Source: Prostheceraeus crozeri (lineage: Eukaryota > Platyhelminthes > Polycladida > Euryleptidae). Taken from it: a stretch of DNA of 64,000 bases. The position numbers were made by a program, and so were the translations under genes. Within the stretch, counting starts at the first letter, position 1. Each line of letters begins with the position of its first letter. Of the stretch, positions 25,696-37,785 are shown one piece after another. Location of the stretch: positions 102,715-166,714 of the forward strand of contig CAJQUW010006319.1 of NCBI GenBank assembly GCA_907163375.1, in the 5' to 3' direction. A model generated the notes under the pieces. That model saw only the letters and a list, made by a program, of their open reading frames with translations, had not been told where the DNA came from and searched no databases.

Positions 25696-28456
25696 GTTAA
25701 CGGCGAACTTGGGATGTTTTGGGCTGTAGAGCGAAAACGAAGCATCCGATGGGAAAACGGAGGGCAGATTCGGATTGAGAGTCAAATTCTATATCGGCAT
25801 GGCAAATTTGAAAGCCATTGCAGAGGAAATTTTTTTCCTAAAATAACCCTAACCACAATGACCCTAACCCTAGCCCTAACCCCAACCCTAACCCTAACCC
25901 TACCCACAATAACCCTAGCCCCAACCCTAACCCTACCTACAACAACCCTAGCTCCAACCCTAACCCTAACCACAATATCCCTAACCCTAACCCCTACCCA
26001 AACCACAATAACCCTAACCCTAGTCCTAACCCTAACCACAACAACCTTAACCTTAACCCTATCCACAATAACCCCAGCCCTAGAGAGGTTAACAGCAAAC
26101 TTGGGATGTTTTGGGCTGTAGAGCGAAAACGAAGCATCCGATGGGAAAACGGAGGGCAGATTCGGATTCAGAGTGAAATTCTATATCGGCATTGTAAATT
26201 TGAAAGCCGTGGGAGAGGAAATTTTTTTCCTAAAATAACCCCACCCTAACCCTAGCCCTAACCCTAGCCCTAGCCCCAACCCTAGCCACAATAACCCTAA
26301 CCCTAACCACAACAATCTTAACCCTAACCTTATCCACAATAACCCCAGCCTTAGAGAGTTTACGGCGAATATGGGATGTTTTTGGCTGTAGAATTAAAAT
26401 GAAGCATCGGATGGGAAAACGGAGGGCAGATTCGGATTCAGAGTCAAATTCTATATCGGCATGGTAAATTTGAAAGCCATGGCAGAGGGAAATTTTTTTC
26501 CTAAAATAACCCTAACCCTAACCACAATAACCCCAGCCACAACAACCTTAACCCTAACCAAAATAAACCTAACCCTAATTCTAGAGAGTTAACGGCGAAC
26601 CTGGGATGTTTTGGGCTGTAGAGCGAAAACGAAGCATCCGATGGGAAAACGGAGGGCAGATTCGGATTGAGAGTCAAATTCTATATCGGCATGGTAAATT
26701 TGAAAGCCATGGGAGAGGAAAAATTTTTCCTAAAATAACCCTAACCACAATAACCCTAGCCCCAACCCTAACCCTAACCACAAAACCCTAACCACAATAA
26801 CCCTAACCCTAGCCCTAACCCAAACCACAATAACCCTAACCGCAATGACCCTAGCCCTAACCCCAACCCTAACCCTATACACAACAACCCTAACCCTAAC
26901 CTCAACCACAATAACCCTAACCCTAACCACAATAACCCTAGCCCTAACACCAACTCTAACAATAGTAACCCTAACCCTAGCCCTAACCCTAGAGAGTTAA
27001 CGGCGAACTAGGGATGTTTTGGGCTGTAGAGCGAAGACGAAGCATCGGACGGGAAAACGGAGGGCAGATTCGGATTCAGAGTCAAATTCTATATCGGCAT
27101 GGCAAATTTGAAAGCCATGGGAGAGGAAATTTTTTTTCCTAAAATAACCCTAACCACAAAAACCCTAACCCTAGACCTAACCCTAGCCCTAACTCCAAAC
27201 CTAATTCTAACCCTAGCCCCAACCCTAACCACAATAACCCTAACCGTAACACTAACCACAACAACCTTAACGCAAACCACAATTACCCTAACCCTAACCC
27301 TAATTCTAGAGAGTTAACGGCGAACCTGGGATGTTTTGGGCTGTAGAGCGAAAACGAAGCATCCGATGGGAAAACGGAGGGCAGATTCGGATTGAGAGTC
27401 AAATTCTATATCGGCATGGCAAATTTGAAAGCCATGGGAGATGAAATTTTTTTCCTAAAATAACCCTAACCACAATAACCCTAACCCTAGACCTAACCCT
27501 AGCCCTAACCCTAACCCTAGCCCCAACCCTAACCACAATAACCCTAACCCTAACCAAAACCCTAACCACAATAACACTAATCCTAACCACAACAACCCTA
27601 GCCGAAGCCACAATAACCCTAACCCTAAACCTAACCCTAACCACAATAATTCTAACCCTAACCCTAGAGAGTTAACGGCGAATTTGGGATGTTTTGGGCT
27701 GTAGAGTGAAAACGAAGCATCCGATGGGAAAACGGAGGGCAGATTCGGATTGAGAGTCAAATTCTATATCGGCATGGTAAATTTGAAAGCCATTGCAGAG
27801 GAAATTTTTTTCCTAAAATAACCCTAACCACAAGGACCCTAACCCTAGCCCTAACCCCAACCCTAACCCTGACCCTAACCCTACCCACAATAACCCTAGC
27901 CCCAACCCTAACCACAATATCCCTAACCCTAACCCCTACCCTAACCACAATTACCCTAACCCTAGCCACAATAACCCTAACCCTAACCCTAGAAAGTTAA
28001 TGTTAAACTTGGGGTGTTTTGGGCTGTAGAGTGAAAACGAAGCATCCGATGGGAACACGGAGGGCAGATTCGGATTATAAGTGAAATTCTATATCGGCAT
28101 GGTAAATTTGAAAGCCGTGGGAGAGGAAATTTTTTTTCCTAAATTACCCCATCCTAACCGTAAGCCTAAACCTAGCCCCAACGACAACCCTAACCCTAAC
28201 CACAACAACCTTAACCCCAACCCTAACCACAATAACCCTAACCCTAACCCAATTCCTAACCGCAATAACCATAACCCTAGCCCTAACCCTAACTACAACA
28301 ACCCTAGCCCTAGCCACAATGACCCTATCCTTAAACCTAGCCCTAACCACAATATCCCTAACCCTAAACCCTACCGCAATAACCCTAGCCCTAACCGCAA
28401 CAACCTTAACCCTAGCCCCAACCCTAACCAAAATAACCCTAACCGAAATTCTGGAG
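25696..28456 (+). repeat. Composite satellite, 8 units
   Basis: Cores start at 25696, 26088, 26358, 26588, 26996, 27313, 27671 and 27996. Units 26088 and 27996 are subfamily III. Core 26358 reads GAATATGGGATGTTTTTGGC, a variant also seen at 17254 and 23359. Cores 27671 and 27996 carry GAGTGAAAACG where most have GAGCGAAAACG. The spacer of unit 27996 changes midway into the CAATTCCTAACCGCAATAACC type and ends GAAATTCTGGAGACTT, so it is a recombinant between two spacer families. Confidence 0.87.
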
Positions 28457-31236
28457 ACTTAACGGCGAACCTGGGATGTTTAGGGCTGTAGAGCGAAAAC
28501 GAAGCATCCGATGGGAAAACGGAGGGCAGATTCAGATTCAGAGTCAAATTCTATATCGGCATGGCAAATTTGAAAGCCATGGGAGTGGAAAATTTTTTTC
28601 CTAAAATAACCCTAACCACAATAACCCTAACCCTAGACCTAACCCTAGCCCTAACTCCAACCCTAACCCTAACCCTAGCCCCAACCCTAACCACAATAAC
28701 CCTAACCCTAACCGAAACCCTAACCACAATAACCCTAACCCTAGCCCTAACCCTAACCACAATAACCCTAGCCCTAGCAACAATGACCCTAACCCTAAAC
28801 CTAACCCTAACCACAATAAACCTAACCCTAATTCTAGAGAGTTAACGGCGAATTTGGGATGTTTTAGGCTGTACAGCAAAAACGAAGTATCCGATGGGAA
28901 AACGGAGGGCAGATTCGGATTGAGAGCCAAATTCTATATCGGCATGGTAAATTTGACAGCCATGGGAGAGGAAAATATTTCTCCCAAAATAACCCTAACC
29001 CTAGCCTTAACCCTAGCCATAACCAAAATAACCCTAACCCCAACCGCAATAACCCTAGCCGTAACCGCAACAACCTTAACCCTAACCAAAATAACCCTAA
29101 CCCTAATTCTAGAGAGTTAACGGCGAACCTGGGATGTTTTGGGCTGTAGAGCGAAAACGAAGCATCCGATGGGAAAACGGAGGGCAGATTCGGATTGAGA
29201 GTCAAATTCCATATCGGCATGGCAAATTTGAAAGCCATTGGAGAGGAAATTTTTTTTCCTAAAATAATCCTAACCACAATGACCCTAACCCTAGCCCTAA
29301 CCCCAACCCTAACCCTACCCAATATAACCCTAACCCCTACCCAAACCACAATAACCCTAACCCTAACCACAACAACCTTAACCCTAACCCTATCCACAAT
29401 AACCCCAGCCCTAGAGAGTTAATGGCGAACTTGGGATGTTTTGGGCTGTAGAGCGAAAACGAAGCATCCGATGGGAAAACGGAGGGCAGATTCGGATTCA
29501 GAGTGAAATTCTATATCGGCATGGTAAATTTGAAAGCCGTGGGAGAGGAAATTTTTTTCCTAAAATAACCCCACCCTAACCCTAACCCTAGCCCTAACCC
29601 TAACCCTAACCCTAGCCCTAGCCCCAATTCCAACACTAGCCACAATAACCCTAACCCTAACCACAGCAATCTTAACCCTAACCCTATCCACAATAACCCC
29701 AGCCCTAGAGAGTTAACGGCGAATATGGGTTGTTTTTGGCTGTAGAGCTAAAATGAAGCATCGGACGGGAAAACGGAGGGCAGATTCGGATTGAGAGTCA
29801 AATTCTGTATCGGCATGGTAAATTTGAAAGCCATGGCAGAGGGAAATTTTTTCCTAAAATAACCCTAACCCTAACCACAATAACCCTAGCCACAACGACC
29901 TCAACCCTAACCAAAATAACCCTAACCCTAATTCTAGAGAGTTAACGGCGAACCTGGGATGTTTTGGGCTGTAGAGCGAAAATGAAGCATCCGATGGGAA
30001 AACGGAGGGCAAATTCGGATTGAGAGTCAAATTCTATATCGGCATGGTAAATTTGAAAGCCATGAGAGAGGTAAAATTTTTTCCTAAAATAACCCTAACC
30101 ACAATAACCCTAACCCTAGACCTAACCCTAGCCATAACCCAACCTTAACCCTAGCCCCCACCCTAACCACAATAACCCTAACCCTAACCCAATTCCTAAC
30201 CAAAATAACCATAACCGTAGCCCTAACCCTAACCACAACAATCCTAGCCCTAGCCACAATGACCCTAACCTTAACCCTAGCCCTAACCACAATAACCTTA
30301 ACCCTAACCCCAACCGCAATAACCCTAGCCCTAACCGCAACAACCTTAACCCTAGCCCCAACCCTAACCAAAATAACCCTAACCCTAACCGAAATTCTGG
30401 AGACTTAACGGCGAACCTGGGATGTTTTGGGCTGTAGAGCGAAAACGAAGCATCCGATGGGAAAACGGAGGGGAGATTCAGATTCAGAGTCAAATTCCAT
30501 ATCGGCATGGCAAATTTGAAAGCCAAGGGAGTGGAAAATTTTTTTCCTAAAATAACCCTAACCACAATAACCCTAACCTATACCCACAATAACCCTAGCC
30601 CCAAACCTAACCCTACCCACAATAACCCTAGCCCCAACCCTAACCACAATATCCCTACCCTAACCACAATAACCCTAACCCTAGCCCTAACCCTAACCAC
30701 AATAACCCTAACCTATACCCACAATAACCCTAGCCCCAAACCTAACCCTACCCACAATAACCCTAGCCCCAACCCTAACCACAATATCCCTAACCCTAAC
30801 CACAATAACCCTAAACCTACCCCCAACCACAATAATTCTAACCCTAACCCTAGAGAGTTAACGGCGAATTTGGGATGTTTTAGGCTGTAGAGCGAAAACG
30901 AAGCATCCGATGGGAAAACGGAGGGCAGATTCGGATTGAGAGTCAAATTCTATACCGGCATGGCAAATTTGAAAGCCATTGGAGAGGAAATTTTTTTTCC
31001 TAAAATAACCCTAACCACAATGACCCTAACCCTAGCCCTAACCCCAACCCTAACCTTAACCCTACCGACAATAACCCTAGCACCAACCCAAACCCTACCC
31101 ACAATAACCCTAGCCCCAACCCCAACAACAATATCCCTAACCCTAAGCCCTACCCTAACCACAATAACCTTAACCCTAGTCCTAACCCTAACCACAATTA
31201 CCCTAACCCTAGCCACAATAACCCTAACCCTAGAAA
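28457..31236 (+). repeat. Composite satellite, 8 units
   Basis: Cores start at 28457, 28841, 29116, 29418, 29712, 29941, 30404 and 30857. Units 29116-29941 are repeated at 33891-34717 at an offset of 4,769-4,776 bp, including the private GAATATGGGTTGTTTTTGGC and CGGACG variants. Unit 29941 (463 bp, spacer with CCCAATTCCTAACC and end GAAATTCTGGAGACTT) belongs to a family found again at 35380, 39542 and 59062. The spacer of unit 30404 holds an internal duplication of about 130 bp, seen as two TATACCCACAATAACC segments at 30,590 and 30,716. Confidence 0.87.
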
Positions 31237-33890
31237 GTTAATGGCAAACTTGGGATGTTTTGGGCTGTAGAGCGAAAACGAAGCATCGGATGGGAAAACG
31301 GAGAGCAGATTCGGATTCAGAGTCAAATTCTATATCGGCATGGTAAATTTGAAAGCCATGGGAGAGGGAGATCTTTTCCTAAATAACCCTAACCCTAACC
31401 ACAATAACCCTAGCCACAACAACCTTAACCCTAACACCAACCCTAACCAAAATAACCCTAACCCTAATTCTTGAGAGTTAACGGCGAACCTGGGATGTTT
31501 TGGTCTGTAGAGCGAAAACGAAGCATCCGATGGGAAAACGGAGAGCAGATTCGGATTCAGAGTCAAATTCTATATCGGCATGGTAAATTTGAAAGCCATG
31601 GGAGAGGGAAATTTTTTTCCTAAAATAACCCTAACCCTAACCACAATAACCCTAGCCACAACAACCTTAACCCTAACCCCAACCCTAACCAAAATAACCC
31701 TAACCCTAACCCTAAAGAGTTAACGTCGAATTTGGGATGTTTTAGGCTGTAGAGCAAAAACTAAGCATCCGATGGGAAAACGGAGGGCAGATTCGGATTG
31801 AGAGTCAAATTCTATATCGGCATGGTAAATTTGATAGCCATGGGAGAGGAAAAATTTTCTCCCAAAATAACCCTAACCTTAACCCTGGCCCTAACCACAA
31901 TAACCCGAACCACAAACTAGACTCAAACCCTTACCACAACAACCCCAACCCTAACACTAACCCTAACCGCAATGACCCTAGCCCTAACCCCAACCATAAC
32001 CCTAACAACAACAACCCTAACCCTAACCTCAACCACAATAACCCTAACCCTAACCACTATAACCCTAGCCCTAACACAAACTCTAACAACAGTAACCCTA
32101 ACCCTAGCCCTAACCATAGAGAGTTAACGGCGAACTTGGGATGTTTTGGGCTGTAGAGCGAAGACGAAGCATCCGATGGGAAAACGGATGGCAGATTCGG
32201 ATTGGGAGTCAAATTCTATTTCGGCATCTTAAATGTGAAAGCCATGGAAGAGGAAAAAGTTTTTCCTAAAATAACCCTAACCGTAACCCCAACCCTAACC
32301 TCAACCCTAACCACAATAACCCTAACCATAATCCTGTTAACGGCGAACCGGGGATGTTTTGGGCTGTAGAGTGAAAACGAAGCATCCGATGGGAAAACGG
32401 AGGGCAGATTCGGATTGAGAGTCAAATTCTATATCGGCATGGTAAATTTGAAAGCCATGGGAGAGGGAAATTTTTTTCCTAAAATAACCCTAACCCTAAC
32501 CACAACAACCTTAACCCTAACCCAAACCCTAACCACAATAACCCTAACCCTAGCCCTAACCCGAACCGCAACAACCCTAGCCCTAGCCACAATGACCCTA
32601 ACCGTAAACCTAACCCTAACCAAAATAACCCTAACCGTAACCCTAGAGAGTTAACGGCAAATTTGGGATGTTTTAGGCTGTAGAGCAAAAACTAAGCATC
32701 CGATGGGAAAACGGAGGGCAGATTCGGATTGAGAGTCAAATTCTGTATCGGCATGGTAAATTTGATAGCCATGGAAGAGGAAAAATTTTCTCCCAAAATA
32801 ACCCTAACCCTAACCTTAAGCCTAGCCCTAACCCTAACCACAACAACCCCAACCCTAACATTAACCCTAACCGCAATGACTCTAGCCCTAACCCCAACCC
32901 TAACCCTAACCACAACAACCCTAACCCTTACCTCAACCACAATAACCCTAACCCTAACCACAATAACCCTAGCCCTAACACTAACTCTAACAACAGTAAC
33001 CCTAACCCTAGCACTAACCATAGATAGTTAACGGCGAACTTGGGATGTTTTGGGCTGTAGAGCGAAGACGAAGCATCCGATGGGAAAGCGGATGGCAGAT
33101 TCGGATTGGGAGTCAAATTCTATTTCGGCATGTTAAATTTGAAAGCCAAGGGAGAGGAAAATTTTTTTCCTAAAATAACCCTATCCCCTGCCCTAACCCT
33201 AACCCTAACCACAATAACCCTAACCCTAACCCCAACCTTAACCCTAACCACAATAACCCTAAACACAACAACCTTAACCCTAACCCCAACCCTAGCCAAA
33301 ATAACCCAAACCGTAACCCCAATTCTAGAGAGTTAACGGCGAACCTGGGATGTTTTTGGCGGTAGAGCAAAAACGAAGCATCCGATGGGAAAACGGAGGG
33401 CAGATTCGGATTCAGAGTCAAATTCTATGTCGGCATGGCAAGTTTGAAAGCCATGGCAGAGGAAATTTTTTCCTAAAATAACCCTAACCACAATGACCCT
33501 AACCCTAACCCTATCCCAATCCCTAACCACAATAACCCTAACCCTAACCACAACAACCCTAGCCCTAGCCACAATAACCCTAACCACAATAATTCTAACC
33601 CTAACCCTAGAGAGTTAACGGCGAATTTGGGATGTTTTGGGCTGTAGAGCGAAAACGAAGCATCCGATGGGAACACGGAGGGCAGATTCGGATTGAGAGT
33701 CAAATTCTATATCGGCATGGTAAATTTGAAAGCCGTGGGGGAGGAAATTTTTTTTCCTAAAATAACCCCACCCTAACCCTAACCCTAACCCTAGCCCCAA
33801 CCACAACCCTAACCCTAGCCACAATAACCCTAACCCTAACCACAACAACCTTAACCCTAACCCTATCCACAATAACCCCAGCCCTAGAGA
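31237..33890 (+). repeat. Composite satellite, 9 units with divergent cores
   Basis: Cores start at 31237, 31477, 31719, 32123, 32336, 32650, 33027, 33332 and 33614. Units 32123 and 33027 have the divergent GATTGGGAGTCAAATTC and TATTTCGGCAT strings and a core end of CCAAGGGAG or CCATGGAAG. Unit 32123 is short (213 bp); its spacer runs into GTTAACGG without the usual CTAGAGA. Unit 33027, with TATCCCCTGCCC at the start of its spacer, is the clean relative of the indel-rich units at 41821, 42147, 58113, 58393, 60962 and 61331. Confidence 0.86.
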
Positions 33891-35102
33891 GTTAACGGCG
33901 AACTTGGGATGTTTTGGGCTGTAGAGCGAAAACGAAGCATCCGATGGGAAAACGGAGGGCAGATTCGGATTGAGAGTCAAATTCCATATCGGCATGGCAA
34001 ATTTGAAAGCCATTGGAGAGGAAATTTTTTTTCCTAAAATAATCCTAACCACAATGACCCTAACCCTAGCCCTAACCCCAACCCTAACCCTACCCAATAT
34101 AACCCTACCCCCTACCCAAACCACAATAACCCTAACCCTAACCACAACAACCTTAACCCTAACCCTATCCACAATAACCCCAGCCCTAGAGAGTTAATGG
34201 CGAACTTGGGATGTTTTGGGCTGTAGAGCGAAAACGAAGCATCCGATGGGAAAACGGAGGGCAGATTCGGATTCAGAGTGAAATTCTATATCGGCATGGT
34301 AAATTTGAAAGCCGTGGGAGAGGAAATTTTTTTCCTAAAATAACCCCACCCTAACCCTAACCCTAGCCCTAACCCTAACCCTAGCCCTAGCCCCAATTCC
34401 AACACTAGCCACAATAACCCTAACCCTAACCACAGCAATCTTAACCCTAACCCTATCCACAATAAACCCAGCCCTAGAGAGTTAACGGCGAATATGGGTT
34501 GTTTTTGGCTGTAGAGCTAAAATGAAGCATCGGACGTGAAAACGGAGGGCAGATTCGGATTGAGAGTCAAATTCTGTATCGGCATGGTAAATTTGAAAGC
34601 CATGGCAGAGGGAAATTTTTTTCCTAAAATAACCCTAACCCTAACCACAATAACCCTAGCCACAACCACAACAACCTTAACCCTAACCACAATAACCCTA
34701 ACCCTAATTCTAGAGAGTTAACGGCGAACCTCAGATGTTTTGGGCTGTAGAGCGAAAACGAAGCATCCGATGGGAAAACGGAGGGCAGATTCGGATTGAG
34801 AGTCAAATTCTATATCGGCATGGCAAATTTGAAAGCCATTGGAGAGGAAATTTTTTTTCCTAAAATAACCCTAACCACAATGACCCTAACCCTAGCCCTA
34901 ACCCCAACCCTAACCCTAACCCTACCCACAATAACCCTAGCCCCAACCCTAACCCTACCCACAATAACCCTAGCCCCAACCCTAACCCTAACAACAATAT
35001 CCCTAAACCTAACCCCTACCCTAACCACAATAACCTTAACCCTAGTCCTAACCCTAACCACAATTACCCTAACCCTAGCCACAATAACCCTAACCCTAGA
35101 AA
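33891..35102 (+). repeat. Satellite block copying 29,116-30,403
   Basis: Cores start at 33891, 34193, 34481 and 34717. The first four matched positions to 29116, 29418, 29712 and 29941 lie 4,775, 4,775, 4,769 and 4,776 bp apart, and the 6-bp step equals one hexamer. Identity includes CCAATATAACC and CAATTCCAACACTAGCC in the spacers. At unit 34717 the sequence diverges into the 386-bp unit type shared with 36238 and 30857. Confidence 0.88.
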
Positions 35103-37457
35103 GTTAATGGGAAACTTGGGATGTTTTGGGCTGTAGAGCGAAAACGAAGCATCCGATGGGAACACGGAGGGCAGATTCGGATTCAGAGTGAAATTCTATA
35201 TCGGCATGGTAAATTTGAAAGCCGTGGGAGAGGAAATTTTTTTTCCTAAAATAAGCCCACCCTAACCCTAACCCTAACCCTAACCCTAGCCCTAGCCCCA
35301 ACCCCAACCCTAGCCACAATAACCCTAACCCTAACCACAACAATCTTAACCCTATCCACAATAACCCCAGCCCTAGAGAGTTAACGGCGAACATGGGATG
35401 TTTTTGGCTGTAGAGCGAAAATGAAGCATCCGATGGGAAAACGGAGGGGAGATTCGGATTGAGAGTCAAATTCTATATCGGCATGGTAAATTTGAAAGCC
35501 ATGGGAAAGGAAAATTTTTTTCCTAAAATAACCCTAACCACAATAACCCTAACCCTAGACCTAACCCTAGCCATAACCCAACCCTAACCCTAGCCCCAAC
35601 CCTAACCACAATAACCCTAACCCTAACCCAATTCCTAACCACAATAACCCTAACCCTAGCCCTAACCCTAACCACAACAACCCTAGCCCTAGCCACAATG
35701 ACCCTAACCTTAACCCTAGCCCTAACTACAATAACCCTAACCCTAACCCCAACCGCAATAACCCTAGCCCTAACCGCAACAACCTTAACCCTAGCCCCAA
35801 CCCTAACCAAAATAACCCTAACCGAAATTCTAGAGACTTAACGGCGAACCTGGGATATTTAGGGCTGTATAGCGAAAACGAAGCATCCGATGGGAAAACG
35901 AAGGGCAGATTCGGATTCACAGTCAAATTCTGTATCGGCATGGCAAATTTGAAAGCCATGGGTGAGGAAAAATTTTTTCCTAAAATAACCCTAACCACAA
36001 TAACCCTAACCCTACCCACAATAACTCTAGCCCCAAACCTAACCCTACCCACAATAACCCTAGCCCCAACCCTAACCACAATATCCCTAACCCTAACCCA
36101 AACCCTAACCCAAACCCTAACCACAATAACCCGAACTCTAGCCCTAACCCTAACCACAACAACCCTAGCCCTAGCCACAATAACCCTAACGCTAAACCTA
36201 ACCCTAACCACAATAATTCTAACCCTAACCCTACAGAGTTAACGGCGAACCTCAGATGTTTTGGGCTGTAGAGCGAAAGCGAAGCATCCGATGGGAAAAC
36301 GGAGGGCAGATTCGGATTGAGAGTCAAATTCTATATCGGCATGGCAAATTTGAAAGCCATTGGAGAGGAAATTTTTTTTCCTAAAATAACCCTAACCACA
36401 ATGACCCTAACCCTAGCCCTAACCCCAACCCTAACCCTAACCCTACCCACAATAACCCTAGCCCCAACCCTAACCCTAACAACAATATCCCTAAACCTAA
36501 CCCCTACCCTAACCACAATAACCTTAACCCTAGTCCTAACCCTAACCACAATTACCCTAACCCTAGCCACAATAACCCTAACCCTAGAAAGTTAATGGGA
36601 AACTTGGGATGTTTTGGGCTGTAGAGCGAAAACGAAGCATCCGATGGGAACACGGAGGGCAGATTCGGATTCAGAGTGAAATTCTATATCGGCATGGTAA
36701 ATTTGAAAGCCTTAGGAGAGGAAATTTTTTTTCCTAAACTAACCCCACCCTAACCCTAACCCTAACCCTAGCCCTAGCCCCAACCACAACCCCAACCCTA
36801 TCCACAATAACCCTAACCATAACCTCAACAAACTAACCCTAACCCTATCCACAATAACCCCAGCCCTAGAGAGTTTACGGCGAACTTGGGATGTTTTGGG
36901 CTGTAGAGCGAAAATGAAGCATCGGATGGGAAAACGGAGAGCAGATTCGGATTCAGAGTCAAATTCTATATCGGCATGGTAAATTTGAAAGCCATGGCAG
37001 AGGGAAATTTTTTTCCTAAAATAACCCTAACCCTAACCACAATAACCCTAGCCACAACAACCTTAACCCTAACCCCAACCCTAACCAAAATAACCCTAAC
37101 CCTAATTCTAGAGAGTTAACGGCGAACCTGGGATGTTTTGGTCTGTAGAGCGAAAACGAAGCATCCGAAGCAAACGGAGGGCAGATTCGGATTGAGAGTC
37201 AAATTCTATATCGGTATGGTAAATTTGAAAGGCATGGGAGAGGAAAAATTTTTTCCTAAAATAACCCTAACCACAATAACCCTAAGTCTAGACCTAACCC
37301 TAGCCCTATCTCCAACCCTAACCCTATCCCTAGCCCCAACCCTAACCACAATAATCCTAACCCTAACCCAAACCCTAACCACAATAACCCTAACTCTAGC
37401 CCTAACCCTAACCGCAACAACCCTAGCCCTAGCCACAATGACCCTAACCCTAAACCT
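35103..37457 (+). repeat. Composite satellite, last fully clean block
   Basis: Cores start at 35103, 35380, 35837, 36238, 36591, 36873 and 37115. The ordered run 35380, 35837, 36238, 36591 is repeated at 39542, 40004, 40390, 40822 and again at 59062, 59555, 59953, 60372. It is recognisable by AACATGGGATGTTTTTGGC, GAAATTCTAGAGACTTA, GAACCTCAGATG with GCGAAAGCGAAG, and GTTAATGGGAAACTTGGG. This block gives the error-free reference for the two noisy copies. Confidence 0.88.
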
Positions 37458-37785
37458 GAGAGTCAAATTCTATATCGGCATGGTAAATTTGATAGCCATG
37501 GGAGAGGAAAAATTTTCTCCCAAAATAACCCTAACCCTAACCTTAACCCTAGCCCTAACCACAATAACCCGAACCACAAACTAGCCCTAACCCTTACCAC
37601 AACAACCCCAACCCTAACACTAACCCTAACTGCAATGACCCTAGCCCTAACCCCAACCCTGACCCTATCAACAACATCCCTAATCCTAACCTCAACCACA
37701 ATAAGCCTAACCCTAACCACAATAACCTTAGCCCTAACACTAACTCTAACAACAGTAACCCTAACCCTAGCCCTAACCATAGAGA
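37458..37785 (+). repeat. 5'-truncated satellite unit
   Basis: The spacer of unit 37115 runs directly into GAGAGTCAAATTC, the middle of a subfamily-II core, so the first 85 bp or so of that core are missing. GAGAGT occurs both at the normal spacer/core junction and inside the core, so exchange at this 6-bp shared string explains the join. The spacer that follows includes CCGAACCACAAACTAGCCC, also seen near 31,905. Confidence 0.88.
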
